Assembly (NCBI GenBank): GCA_000149265.1
Contig: CH003407.1
Coordinates: 1,192,362-1,256,361 of the forward strand
Direction: 5' to 3'
DNA: 64,000 bases
Source of the DNA: Ciona savignyi
Taxonomy: Eukaryota > Chordata > Ascidiacea > Phlebobranchia > Cionidae
The position numbers and the translations under genes are program-made. The notes beneath the pieces are model-generated. The model was not told the DNA's origin and searched no databases. It saw only the letters and a program-made list of their open reading frames with translations. This document shows positions 1 to 12,319 of this stretch, one piece after another (the stretch's first letter is position 1; each line of letters begins with the position of its first letter).

Positions 1-105
1 ATTAAATACAGCAGTAGCTGTTTACTCTGCAGTTTTGTATATGCTTTTACATATTTTTATCATTTAATTTGATCTAAGAGACCAAACTATTCATTTTAAT
101 TTTAG

Positions 106-941
106 AGATTAAATGTAGTTGTGCAATGGAAAAGCAAAACCATATGGGAGTTAAGAAGTTGTCAATATATCAAGAAGCAACTTCAGTGGTAACTGAGGCC
201 ACAAATGGGGAGACTCAATCCACATCCAAATCTTCCTTTAGTCCGGGTGTCACCACCATGTTTTTGGTATCCGATATCCAGGAAAAATACCGAAACTTTG
301 TTACGAAGGTGAAGTGGTTTCGAAGCTACGCACAGAGTACAGAGGGCACGGTGAAACTGAGTGTGATCGGGGCTTCTTTTTTGATAGGGGGCGTCGCGGC
401 AATCCAAACCAAATCAACAAGCAAGTTTTACCGCAAATCTCTTCCTTTGTTATCAGTTACAACAGCCACTGCTGTGTGTTATCCCTACCAGAGCTACGAA
501 GTCGCGAAGAAAGTATCAGTATTCACGTATTATGGACTAGACGGGATTTGGAGAAACGCGAATAAGTTGTACACCTTTACTAAAACCAAACTCAACTCGC
601 CAAAGCCCGATAAAAAAACTGAAAGTGAAATAACATATGAAATTTCTGAAAACGGAGATTTTAAAGTTGCTGACAACACAAAATTGGAATTGGTTCACAA
701 AAATGAAGAAGCAGGTAGTTCTGTTGAAAAAGAAACTGGGAACATGGTAAAAACTGATTTATTTGATGAGCTTCATAAAAATAGTTTAAATGTTGTGAAA
801 AAAGTCGAGAAAAAATCTTCAGAATTGTCAAATGTTGTTAAATTTATTCCGGAATCTTCAAATAAAGATTCGAAACCGGTAGCCGTAGATCTAGGTCAAA
901 GTTCACCCGAGGATAAAGATTTGTACACCACTAGATTGTAA
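106..941 (+). CDS. APOOL: MICOS complex subunit MIC27 (APOOL-like), last exon
   Basis: This exon encodes a MICOS subunit of the mitochondrial inner membrane, part of the complex that shapes crista junctions and related to apolipoprotein O (MIC26). The exon follows a 3' splice site (AG at 104-105). The first in-frame ATG is at 126, giving 271 codons. About residues 75-115 hold a hydrophobic stretch (VIGASFLIGG), then basic residues and a second hydrophobic segment ending in VCYPYQS, the most typical APOOL/MIC27 region. The C-terminus QSSPEDKDLYTTRL matches the conserved MIC27 tail, which favours MIC27 over MIC26. The middle is a long charged low-complexity stretch. The frame is open back to the splice site, and vertebrate homologues have about 20 more N-terminal residues, so a first exon probably lies before the window. 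Alternatively 106 could be a spliced-leader site with a 20-nt leader. Confidence 0.82.
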
Positions 942-1583
942 GATATACATGTGTATAATAATGGTATGAATTTAAGTTCTTTGAACCTAAGCACTTTTTG
1001 TCATAAAGTTCAATACTTAGGAAACGATTCAGGACCGGAATCGGTTGTTTTTTTGTTTTTTTAAATTGCTACTAAATTATTGTATTCTTGTTTTACTACG
1101 GTGAGATATTGTGTATATTTAAAACAAAATTTATTCATTGATTGTCCAAATCGTACACAACCAAATCAACTTAAAGTGTATAGCATTATAAAGTCATATT
1201 TAACTTGTTAAAATACATATAACAGTTTATTTTTTTGTTGATTTTGACATTGTAATATAACTGGCGCAAATACTGTGTCAGTTTTATCTTATGTGTTTAA
1301 AATTTACAAATATTAATAGAGATCAGTGAAGAATTTTTTATACACTTCTTATTTATGAAGAAAATGGGTCCTATTTAGTTTATTTACTATCCCTGCTAAA
1401 GATGAATTTGATAGGCCTATGTGCTGTACAATAACACATGGAGTGCACAAATGGTGGTCTTGAATATGCATCTGAAAGATAAATCATTTGTTTAATATTT
1501 CAGATTTGTACTACTCGCTGAACTTTATGAACTACAGTACTGTCTTTAAATTTTTTTATAAATTTTATATTTATTGCTGACTA
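942..1583. other. Intergenic region between MIC27 and WDFY2
   Basis: This AT-rich stretch holds the MIC27 3' UTR and the WDFY2 5' region. I see no open frame. A good 3' splice site (TTTAATATTTCAG) ends at 1503, 80 bases before the WDFY2 ATG. The WDFY2 message therefore probably begins with a 5' UTR exon, or with a trans-spliced leader, as is common in ascidians. The 640-base gap is longer than expected for a tunicate operon. Confidence 0.6.
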
Positions 1584-4500
1584 ATGGCTGCTGAGATAAA
1601 GACAAAGGCTCAACAGCGACAACCAGTTCTGCTGAGTCGTATAGAGGATGATACACAAGATGTGGTAACGATGGCGGCCTTTACGCCAAACGAAGAGGGA
1701 ATTATAACCGTCAGCATTGATAAGTACGTTTGGAACATGTAGTAATCTCGTTACTTATGATGTCATAATCCGATTTATTATAATGTCAGTCTGATTTCTA
1801 ATAAAAGAGAAATCTCCTTTTTGTGCAGTTTATTGATAAAAAAACACATTGATATTGTTGAATTCATTATGTACTTTAAAGGTCTGGTCTTCAATTGTTA
1901 TCATTGTCATTGAGCAGGTATATCAGGTTTTCTCATTCAGTATCAAAACAATGGGCATTTCCACAGATCAATAAGGATTTGGTTGAAGAGAGAAACTGGT
2001 CAGTACTGGCCGAGTGTGTGTCATTTTATTGAGTGTAAGTGGCTTCCCAATTTATTTTTGAACAATTTTATTAATATTGTTTTTACATTAAAAACATTAA
2101 ATCTCATTTTTACTTTTTTTAAACACTTTTAACAATGCATTCGGCCATAGTCAAAACAAAACAAAAGATTGTTTTTTTTTTTTTTAAACTTTTACAAAAA
2201 ATTTAGGTACTAGAAGGAGTAGTACTTTTAAAGTAGAACTATTTTACACTTGAATTGTGAATTGTATTTGCACTGCAAATTATAATGCAACCAGTATAAC
2301 GATGATGCACTTGTGGCAAAAGCATAAGTGCTATATAGTATTTAATATTAAGATTATACACATGTACTATTGCACTTGTGGCAAAATCATAATACAGTAT
2401 TTAATAAAGATGATACACATACACTATTGCACTTGTGGCAAATACATGTGCTATAACAGTAGTATTTAATATAAAGAAGATACACATATACTGTTGCACT
2501 TGTGGCAAAAGGATAAGTGTTATAACAGTAGTATTTAATATAAAGATGATACACATGTACTATTTCACTTGTGGCAAAAGCATAAGTGTTATACAGTATT
2601 TAATATAAAGATGATACACATATACTGTTGCCCCTGTGGCAAAAGCATGTGCTATAACTGTAGTATTTAAAAATAAGATGATACACATATACTATTGCAC
2701 TTGTGGCAAAAGCATGTGCTATAACAGTAGTATTTAATATAAAGATAATACTTTATCATGTACTATGGCACTTGTGACAAAGCATAAGTGCTATATAGTA
2801 TTTATTTTAATATAATGATAATACATGTGCACTATTGCACTTGTGGCAAAAGCATAACTGTAATGCATAATGTTCCAATGCATCACATCATACAGCTCCC
2901 TGTTCGACAATGTTTTTTTCTGAAGAATCGAGACTGATGTTTGTTGGCCAAGATAATGGAAATGTTGATGTAAGTATTGACAATTTGTCATTTGTGTCAT
3001 TTTTGTCATTACAGAGAAAGGCACCCCAAGCAGAAACAACGGCTGGTACTTTTATTGTTACATTTTTGCCTTCGTTGTTTAAATACAGTCACAATAATCA
3101 AATTTCCCATTTTATGTATTCATGTTTGGCTGTTATGGTAAAGAGAAAAATATTTTAATATCTTTTAAAAGTGGAAGTACACTTTCTTTATGTTCTCCCC
3201 CGTTTTTACAAGGGAATTTTAATATCCCCTTTAAGATTGCTGCATTTAGTTGCAGTGTTATTTTAAGCAAAACTTCAAATATATTTGGTGATGAACAATC
3301 TTTCACAGGAATATGAAGTCTCGGAAGATTACAATCAAATCACTCACCGTAGAAAATACTTAGGTAGGTCAAGCCAAAGATAGGACTATAAGTCTAATGT
3401 TCTTAATAATAAGAGCTTCCATCTGTATTTTTTTCTTGCTGTGAAATTAACCTTGCTGGGTCATAACTATTATTTGTTTCTTATATATTCCATGTATATA
3501 AAGACAGATTTGAAATATTCTCACCTGTTGTATTGTTGTATTGGAGGTACTTGGTAGTGAATCGTAGTGAATGAAATTAAAGCGAAACACGTCCGGTTAT
3601 ATAGCAAAAAATACACGCAAAGAATGTTACATTCCAAAGTAAATGAATATTACTTACATGCTGGCATGATTACAAGGCATGCATGATTGCAGTGCACAAA
3701 ATACCGGTCTAGAATCCTGCACGCATTACTGCAGGGATAGAAATTAACACATTAACGCATTCCCACAACTTCAACTATTCCTATCCTATCATTGTTTTAT
3801 GCTATGTCACAGCTCATCAAAAGCAAGTCACTGGGTGCAACTACACCCACCAAACTGAGGTAATGATTGCATGCGGAAAGGACAAATACATCACCTGGCA
3901 TTGGACCAAAAATGGGCAGAGGTTTGGTGGATATCAAACCCCATCCCAACCATACTGTTTACAGTGAGTACTTCTTGTGGTTAAACTCCACCATATCACC
4001 CATTATATATTTTCATATCACTTTTCAATTTTTACTGCTCCTCTACAATCACAATTATCCTGCAAAATTTTATCAAATTAAAATGTTATAAATATAAAAA
4101 GAATTCATTTAATGCTCATATTTTGTTATAAATATTAAAAGAATACATTAAATGCATAGATTTTGTTATAAATATTAAAAGAATACATTTAATGCTTATA
4201 TTTTGTTGTAAATGTTAAAGAAAACATTTAGACTGGAAAAGAATTAAATTTTGGACCAATTTTCAACAGATACGACCTACAGTCCCATTATGTATTCGCC
4301 GGCTTAGCAAGTGGTGAGATAACGGTGTTGAAAATTAATAAAAACGAAAGTCAACTTATCACCCAGTTAAAGGGTCACTCTGGTTCAGTTGGTGAGTGTT
4401 TTGGTTGGTTCTGTCAGTGTTTTTAGGCAGGTGGAAATAAGAAACTATTTAAGTTTTCAAACTTATAATGATAACTTACCCAACCAATTGTTTTTACTTA

Positions 4501-7500
4501 TTAACCCACATTTAATTAAGGTTGTGTCAATGTTTTAGCATATGGAAATAGTCAATTATGAAAATTTTCAACTTTACAATCAAACTTTCCCAACCAAATG
4601 TTTTTACTTATTAACCCACATTTAATTATTAACCCTCCCCTAATGGCATTGAGGTATTTGAAGGAGTTTTTACGACCCCTATTAATTACTTTACATAATT
4701 CCCTCTTCCGTTTCTCTGTAGTTTCTTGTATTATTCAGTGATGGAAAAGAGTTCTGTGTTGTTAAATTTTGATTTTGATATTAATTGATTGTTCACTAGA
4801 TTCTCCTTTTTCGTTACCCTATTAATTTTGAGACAAATTTGTTTGTAGAATGTCCCTAATTAATTTCAAAGTTTAAGGTAACTTAATGTCGCAAATTCTA
4901 CATCTTGCTGTGTATTCACATAAAAGCTTAATACGCGATTACCTTGCGATATAAAGGGCATTTACAAGTAAGGTATGGTTCGTATACAAGTAAGGTATGG
5001 TTGACCACTAAACCTAGAATTATTTTAACATTCAAAATTATTCAACAAAGAAAGTCACCCACCAGTCACACAGTGCCACTTGTGCTGGGTAGGATAGGAT
5101 ACATTCCATGACTCCATGACATGACATATAGACAGGGAATTATCTGATAATCTCATGCTCATTGTTGCGTTAGGGAGCTATTGTAGTGTGTTCTATAGTA
5201 TGATATTACTATAGTTTTTTTATTAACCAGGGGCATTATCATACTTACGATAATTCTATAGTTTTTGTTCAACTAATAAACCAAGGGCTTAAGCATTTTA
5301 AATCATTTTTTTCTATTCAGCATGCCTTTGCTGGGATCCCAAGCAAGAAATCCTTTATTCCGGCTCTGCCGACAAATCTATTATATTGTGGGATATTGGG
5401 AGCAATAAGGGGACAGCTATTGAACTGCAAGGCCACAGGTATGGGCTGCTTTTTTTAATCGTCAAAGGCTTCATAATTTTATTTTTACCGATACCAATAT
5501 TTTGTGTTTTCAACTTATAAACTAAATTATCATTGTACAAGTATAGTGAGGTACCAAATATCAATAGATAGATTTAAGATATGCACATTGCCAATTTCTT
5601 ATATTAATGCCCACAAAAGTATGTTATTGTAGGATGTGTCAACATGTTTACAACCATTAATCAATATTTTCACCAATATATTTTTATGTGGTGTAGCATG
5701 CTTATATATTCGTGGAGTAGGTATAGGTTGGGTAAGTGTGATTACAACCATTAATCAATATTTTCACCAATATATTTTTATGGTGTAGGATGCTTAGATT
5801 TTTATGAAGTAGGTATAGATCGGTAAGTGTGATTACAACCATTAATCAATATTACAACTAATATATTTTTATGGTGTAGGCTGCTTAGAGTTTTATAAAG
5901 TAGGTATATGTTGGGTGCATGTGATAACTACCATTCATCGATATTACAACCAACCAACAGGAGCAAAGTAACATCGCTGCAGTACGCCCAACACACACAG
6001 CAACTGCTCTCCACAAGTCTTGATGGCTCCCTGGTCATTTGGAACATGGAGATTAAGCGAAAAGAGGTTTGATTTTATTATTAGGATAGCTTGGGTTCTT
6101 GGGCTTATACTACTGGTCGAGAGGTGTCAAGATGTCAAAAAAATGGAGAAAAAAATAATAAAAAAGTTGTATTATGATGGTAATGTATAAATTTTTGGAT
6201 GGTGATTGTACATACAGCTACTTAAGTCCGTTTATGAATTTCGTCATTTTCGTGACAAGTAAATTAAAAAATATTTTATAAAAGTTTTTTTAAATAATGT
6301 AAACACATTTTATTTAAATGTAAGTTTGTTTTTTTAAGTTTTTTTAAATAACTAAAAAAATGTTTTAAACAATAATGTAATTACATTCTTTAAATGGTGT
6401 AGACACATTTTATTTAAACAGTTCAAATATATTTTTAAATGGTTTAAATAAATTTTTATAAATGATGTAAACACACAAACCCATCAAGTTGTTCTTAGAG
6501 GTATTTTTTTAGTTTTCCACATTCAACTTTCCTTTTTATTCATAATCGCATTCAAATTTTTATCTTTTTTACCAACATTCTTTTTCGCAGACACCAATAT
6601 GGCAGGAGTCCAACCAGTGCATCAAGTGCAAGCAGCCCTTCTTCTGGAACTTCAAGCAAATGTGGAGTGACAAGACAGTGGGACTGAGGCAACACCACTG
6701 CAGGTAAAGATAATTCATAATATTTCGATTTGTGAAGGTTGGGTAATACTAAAGGCACTAAAGGAGGAAAATAATGAAACTTTTTACTAAAACTATGGAA
6801 ACTAATCCTAACCCTGGCCTAAACACTAATTTTTACCCCAGAACTAACCCCAACCCAAACACTGACCCTATTGCCATAACCTCTATTTTGGTGAGAAGTT
6901 TCCCTCCTTCCCTACTTCCCTCTTTTCCTCCCTTTGGTTTTCCATTTAAAAGTTCATCCCATGTAGCAACAGTTGGGTTACACTATATATGTTCACTTGT
7001 TTATACTTTGCAGGGTTCGAATTAACGATTTTGAAACGATTCGCGAAATGCGTGGGTTAGGAGAAAATCGTTTTCGCGCATTACCCCATGTTAAATTTCC
7101 TTAGAATGCGGTTTCAGAACCTCTCAAACTAATCTTTAAAGCCAGAAAGAAAATTCATTAAGCAAACAGTACCGTTATTTAGTAGTAATAATAAACTACA
7201 ATAAACGTATCGTAAGTTAATGCGTGTAGGATAGGACGAATATCGACGAAACGAAGCCTTTGAAACTAGTAATCTTACTTGTTAAAACACCATATAACCT
7301 TATTATAAAGGGGTGTGTCGCATCTCTGCCAATCATAAATAAAGGAATCGTGGTATATTAACGCATAATGGCTATTGTTGCGTTTTGATAGAAATGCTTA
7401 TTATGCGTCAATAATGCAAAGTAAAGGCAAGGTAAATAAATGTAATAGTAATTCCATTGTTAAATGTTATGTGGAAGGCAAACGATGTTATATTAACATG

Positions 7501-10126
7501 TTGATGATTTATTATTAAAAGTGCGCAAAATCAGTAACGGTAATTTATATTTTCGCGATTTTGTTAAATTTTGTAATTCGCGAACTTTATAAAACGGTTC
7601 GCGAATAGCGATTCGCGATCCCCTAATTCGAACCCTGCTTTGCAACACCATAAAGGAAAATACCCATTGACTAAGTAAATGGATAAAAGTCCATTATTTA
7701 CCACCCAAACAAGCCTTGGTGTTTATCCCCGGTAGAACGAACTGTTATGACCATGACAGGCATGTCGTAAGAACACCACAATATACTAAGTCACCATGAC
7801 TAAAACAATATTTTAATTCCATCATTGACTTTCGAATTCCCAATACACTATCATATTTTGTTAGACTGCTAATTGTTTTAACCTTACTTTTTTTTGTATA
7901 ATCTACGGTATGTGGAATCAATGGGAGCCAGTAAGCCTTGCAGGATTAAAACCAGTCTCTAACTAGTTGGTTGTGGCTTTTGGAATAGGATATTTATAGG
8001 ATATTGTTTTTTTGTATAGTTCAATAATTTAATTATGTTTGACCCTTGTGAATTGTAAAACATGGTACAGTTATCACACGGTTTAACACATACTGAAGTT
8101 AGCATGAACCCAGTCCCAGTGTATTAAAAATTATGGCAACATCTCCCAATGTATACAACACAGTTCAGAAGTTTTAGTAACATGACTGTGCATTGGATAT
8201 TATAACACTCATAATTATCTTAACCTATATTGTACACTTTTCCAATGCCAAAAATTCGCGCAAGTTTACTCACGCTACCCATGCCGTGCAAGTAAGAATT
8301 AACTCTGGCTTATAAAGGAATAAAAAATCCGTATCATAGCGACCGTTTTTATTATACACATGATGGTACGAATGGTGAAGTCTATAATACTTACAAAAAC
8401 ATCATAAAAAACAGTCGCGGTAAACTATTTACTTGCATGAAAGATGTACTCGCGTAAGCTTCCACAAAATGAAAATTCTTACCCCCCTGAAATTTTATGG
8501 ATTTTTGGCCTTGCTTATCTAATGTCAAACATTATCTATTTTGCATATTAACTTCAAAAATCTTAATCTATACATCTATCTAATGTCAAACATAGGAAAT
8601 GTGGGATAGCGGTTTGTGCAAGTTGTAGCAGCAAACGCACAACTATCCCGCTGTTCGGGTTCGAGTTCGAGGTCAGAGTTTGCGACGAATGCCATGAATC
8701 TGTCACTGAGGAACAGTAAGTTCTGGAATATTCTGCTTTCTATGGATTGGGTCGAAAATTATATTGCAAGTGGAATTTGTGAATTACTCATGTTTTGACT
8801 GACATCTGTATAAAGTACATGTGTTTTGAATTTTATATAAAATATTTAATGATGTACATGAGTATAGTTTTAATTGAAATCTCTAAATTATCAATATGTT
8901 TTGATGTGATTGATAGCAATATATGAAGTCTATATGTTTTGACTGATAATATCTTTTTAAAGGCAATCACATTAAATTATTGTAATAGGAATTAATGTGA
9001 TTGCCTTTAAAAAGATATTATTAGTGTGATAGGAATTGAAAACTCGCACTGGACTATAATATAGAAATAGTATAGACCAGTGGTTCTCAAAGTTTTTAGA
9101 GTTGGTACCCACTATTAATTACCACAATTTATGGCGTCCCACTTAACTTTATATATAGTTGTTGTTGGTTTCTAGGTTACGCTATCGTTGCAAAAAAACA
9201 CATATCTGGGATCATGCCCCGATTCAAGATTGTGTGATATCACAATTATGATAATTTCCCCTTGATTTTTGTATAGGAAATAGCCAGTATAGTTTAATCA
9301 GAGCTTTCTATAACTTTTCACGACCCACCAAGATTGCTTTCGGTGGGTCGCGACCCATAGTTTGAGAAATGCTGGTATAGACCAAACTAAGCAATAGAAA
9401 TAAAAGTTGAGCAGCAGTAAAATAAATACTATGTTAAATATGACATAGAAACATCAAACTCACCATATATTATCCACAGGAGGGCACCAACAGCCACGTT
9501 CCATGATTTAAAACAAAGCACAATTATGCTCTATCCTGATTGGTCGAAATGTCGTTTCGTATCTACCGGCAACGATCGAACAATAAAGGTGAGAACAGGA
9601 TGTTCATAGAGATATAAAAGGTGGTGGTGCTATTGTAACATTTTTTTTATAATTCTGTAACTTCAGGGAAATAAATTTTTTCACACATAGTCATTTAGCG
9701 CTAGGGTCCTTGTTGGTAAAAATAATTATGATATTAAACTTGCATCAAATTGTAAGTTTGATATTAAAATAATTATGATGTAAGTTTAATACCATAATTT
9801 TTTTACCAAGTGTGTGGAAAAAGGCTGAGGCTAGTCATAGTTTTACGAGTAGGTGTGTCAGTTTTTGATGACAATGTCCACATTCATACACAATGGGACC
9901 TTTTTGGGGCAATTAAGGATGCCGAAGTAACTAAATAAATAAACAGCGTGACATTTTTACAAAAGATTTAGGAATTTAAAGGGAGGAAGTTAACATTTAT
10001 CCAACATTCCCACAAATTTGAAGGACTCTATGTGATATTGTTTTACACTAAAAACAGTACATTTTTTGAATTGTAATAAAATTATTTTCACAGCTTTGGG
10101 ACTTGAAGCAAATTGTCACCAAGTAA
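1584..10126 (+). CDS. WDFY2: WD repeat and FYVE domain protein WDFY2, complete 12-exon gene
   Basis: This is an endosomal adaptor: a WD40 propeller plus a FYVE zinc finger that binds phosphatidylinositol 3-phosphate on early endosomes. I joined exons by GT-AG sites and homology: 1584-1723, 1976-2034, 2896-2969, 3309-3363, 3813-3963, 4270-4391, 5321-5438, 5961-6066, 6591-6703, 8596-8715, 9480-9588, 10094-10126. They total 1200 nt, or 399 aa, almost the length of human WDFY2 (400 aa). The N-terminus begins [19 protein letters not shown]. Exons 2-8 give WD blades ([21 protein letters not shown]). Exons 9-10 give FYVE, with CIKC, RQHHCRKCG and CDEC zinc ligands and the basic RQHHCR pocket. Exons 11-12 give the last WD blade, ending [10 protein letters not shown]. 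All phases agree and no break is seen. Introns 2 and 5 contain minisatellites; introns 9 and 10 contain MITEs. Confidence 0.95.
2297..2860. repeat. Minisatellite in WDFY2 intron 2 (about nine units of 58-73 bp)
   Basis: The unit starts near CACTTGTGGCAAAAGCATAA and continues with a GTGCTATAACAGTAGTATTTAATA-type body and ATGATACACAT. Copies begin near 2307, 2372, 2430, 2492, 2565, 2632, 2697, 2769 and 2837. Units are imperfect and vary by small indels. Short open frames across it are repeat artefacts. Confidence 0.9.
4078..4230. repeat. Tandem repeat in WDFY2 intron 5 (about 45 bp, four copies)
   Basis: The AT-rich motif TTGTTATAAATATTAAAAGA followed by an ATACATTTAATGC-type end is repeated about four times with decay at the 3' end. 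Confidence 0.8.
5630..5960. repeat. Tandem repeat in WDFY2 intron 7 (about 90-115 bp, three copies)
   Basis: Three copies of a unit contain GATTACAACCATTAATCAAT, then ATATATTTTTATGGTGTAG, TGCTTA and GTAGGTATA. The last copy runs up to the branch region of exon 8. Confidence 0.8.
7006..7642. mobile_element. MITE-like DNA element in WDFY2 intron 9 (627 bp)
   Basis: The element (7011-7637) has terminal inverted repeats starting CAGGGTTCGAATTA at both ends, followed by subterminal TCGCGAA-rich sequence. The flanks repeat CTTTG (7006-7010 and 7638-7642), a likely target-site duplication. No coding capacity is seen, so it is non-autonomous. The superfamily is uncertain. Confidence 0.75.
8947..9020. 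repeat. Perfect 29-bp inverted repeat (hairpin) in WDFY2 intron 10
   Basis: Arms at 8947-8975 and 8992-9020 are exact reverse complements with a 16-base spacer. The core is CTTTTTAAAGGCAATCACAT. It could be a tiny fold-back MITE. Confidence 0.85.
9070..9382. mobile_element. hAT-type MITE in WDFY2 intron 10 (297 bp, 8-bp TSD)
   Basis: The element occupies 9078-9374. Its left end is CAGTGGTTCTCAAA; the right end reads CAGCATTTCTCAAA on the minus strand. The flanks are exact 8-bp duplications GTATAGAC (9070-9077 and 9375-9382), typical of hAT insertion. It is non-coding. Confidence 0.92.
9705..9830. repeat. Imperfect inverted repeat in WDFY2 intron 11
   Basis: The left part TTGGTAAAAATAATTATGAT and the right part ending CATAATTTTTTTACCAAG are inverted copies. 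Internal AAACTTGCA and TGTAAGTTT sequences also pair. No target duplication was identified. Confidence 0.6.
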
Positions 10127-11882
10127 ATAAAGAAAAATACAGATTTTTACTTTTTCCGTATTTTTCAAATTTCTTCAAACTGATTCTTTTCCTTTATCTT
10201 AGTTCGTTTGCAAATAATGATTTTTCCTTTTTAAATCGCTGAAATGTTTATTCCTTTGGTTAGCCCTAAAGGATAAATCGAATGTACAATACTAAATCAC
10301 AGTGTAACAATGATATGACGTTTTCATCTTATATTGTCCTGGGATTAAGAATTGATCTGCAAAACGATTAAGTCTATTGATTAAAAATACATTCCTGTAT
10401 CTTAAATAAGAACCGATAATTTTACTTATTGGAAATCACTCTTTTTAGTATCAGTGTTAATATAAGCGAATGTGTAATATGCAATGGCATTAAAAAAATT
10501 CATCTTTTTAACAGCAGCAGTCTCTACACAATTCTAAATTGTTTTTTTTTGCATTAAACACTTGAACAGACTTCGCTTATTATAGTATGTTGTTTATGAT
10601 TATTATACCTGTATATACTGTAATATGCTTTCATGCTGGCAGCTTTCCAATATTTTCTTTTACCGTCAAATATTTTAGGGTAGAAAGTTTTATTTTTTGC
10701 CGTAGTGACAATTTTGGACAATCAAATATGACACTTAAATCTCATTAAAAATACACGTACTCTGACATCACAATGCTGACTGTGATGTTTAATGAAATTT
10801 GCCATTTTTCTGCCCATAATGCAAGCAGGAGTTACACTGCTTTATAGAACCACTGAATCATGTATTGTGCCCACAATTCATGTTGTAATAGTTGTTGTTG
10901 CGAAATAAACTTATTTACGAGTCATAATTACATTGTTTCTGTTTACGTTGCGTAGGTCGTTCGTATAATTTCTGGTAGTAGAACGCTACTATTGTCTTTT
11001 AAGCTAATCCTAGATAATAAAACAGTAAGGTTAAACTCTATGCTTCTTTCTGTCTCAATTTATTAACGCTTGCCTTGTTCACCGTTTTAGCGCATTAAAA
11101 ACTGCGTCCACGTATTCTTCAATAACGATTCATTTTATTATACGTTAGGTGCTCAGACAAAGTTTTATTTGGCCGGTTCCCCGTTTTTGCATTATACATG
11201 GAATAGAATTTCCGACCGAATGGCTTAGTGGGTTAGTGTGTCGCCTTTAAGCAGAAGGGATGTGAGTTTAAAACTGGTCGGGGTCAGTTGTGTCTTCGGC
11301 TTGAAATTTAACAGATATTTCCTGAACTCAGTGGAGCAATGGGTAAACAACACACTGTACTAGGTTCGGCAAATGACGTTGGGGGAGGTAATCTGATAAT
11401 TACCCGTGTGACAACGCCCTTGCGTTTTCCTACTCCTAACTTATGATTGAAATAGAAAAAGGTAATGAGAGCATTTTAAAGCGTGTTGACAACAAGGCTG
11501 AACGCATAATCCTGAATTTAATAACCATTTTACAACGAATGCCAAAAGATGACAAGTTTTGAAATTTTTACAACGTTTAAACACGATTATTTGTTTCTCA
11601 TAGTCAAAATAAAATAAAAAAAAACTTTTTTACCATCCTCTACAAAATTACTTTTATTGGAAAATGGGTTCAATGACACAGCTCCATTCTGAGGAAAATT
11701 TTACAGCCATAAAACATAATGATCATTTTATGAGAGAAAAAAAGGCCATTTTATGAGAGAAAAATATTTAAGATGTTTTTTAAGCATAACCAACTTCCTG
11801 CTTACCAAGTTTGTCCTGTTTATAGCTACGAATTACAAAGGCGTCCCCTTTACATGACGTAAAAGATAAAAGGCCCACGGTC
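10127..11882. other. Intergenic region WDFY2 to LPMO
   Basis: This is the WDFY2 3' UTR followed by AT-rich DNA without a supported gene. A degraded tRNA-derived SINE lies at about 11213-11447. Confidence 0.6.
11213..11447 (+). mobile_element. Degraded tRNA-derived SINE
   Basis: This is a diverged copy of the most abundant SINE in the window. The tRNA-like head begins near GAATGGCTTAGTGGGTTAGT, followed by the AACACACTG and TTACCCGTGTGACAACGC body blocks shared with other copies. The tail TCCTA repeats are mostly lost. Confidence 0.65.
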
Positions 11883-12319
11883 TATAAATGAATCTTAGAT
11901 CTAAAGTCGTGAAACGTTATTTGTTTGGCCATGATTATTACGTTTGCTTAAACAAGGTTTATACCATGTACAATTTTGCAGCAATAGTATGCACATACTG
12001 TCCATTAATTTGCAATAGAACTATTGGCGGTAAATAACAATCAATGACACATTAATTAGAATAGTCGCCGGAAAAGGCTAACGCCCAACCAAGAATTGAA
12101 AATACTAAATTTATTAAATCAAAACTACTAATATATAATACTGTCCAAGTAAGCTATAAAAATCCAAGCTGTTCTAATAGCACACCATTTGTGTACAAAG
12201 CAAGTCTGACAAACAATTCAGTTTTACAGCGCTAAAAACATGAATATATATAAAGCAAACTCGGAGGGACGAAAAGATCAGAGTATAATTTTTTCGTCGA
12301 GCATACATTAAAGAGCACA
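11883..12319 (+). promoter_or_regulatory. LPMO promoter region with TATA box
   Basis: A TATATATAAAG box lies at about 12245-12255, 65-75 bases before the LPMO ATG, leaving a leader of roughly 35-45 nt. The segment 11883-12203 just upstream recurs at about 31312-31627 and 33343-33663, each time ahead of an extra CBM14 exon. The TATA box itself is not included in those copies. Confidence 0.65.

Noticed and set aside
2297..2860. CRISPR-like array
   Set aside because: Repeats are adjacent and imperfect without unique spacers, and the DNA is eukaryotic intron.
126..10126. MIC27 and WDFY2 as an operon
   Set aside because: A 640-base gap separates the coding regions, longer than the tight spacing typical of tunicate operons. 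Expression evidence would be needed.
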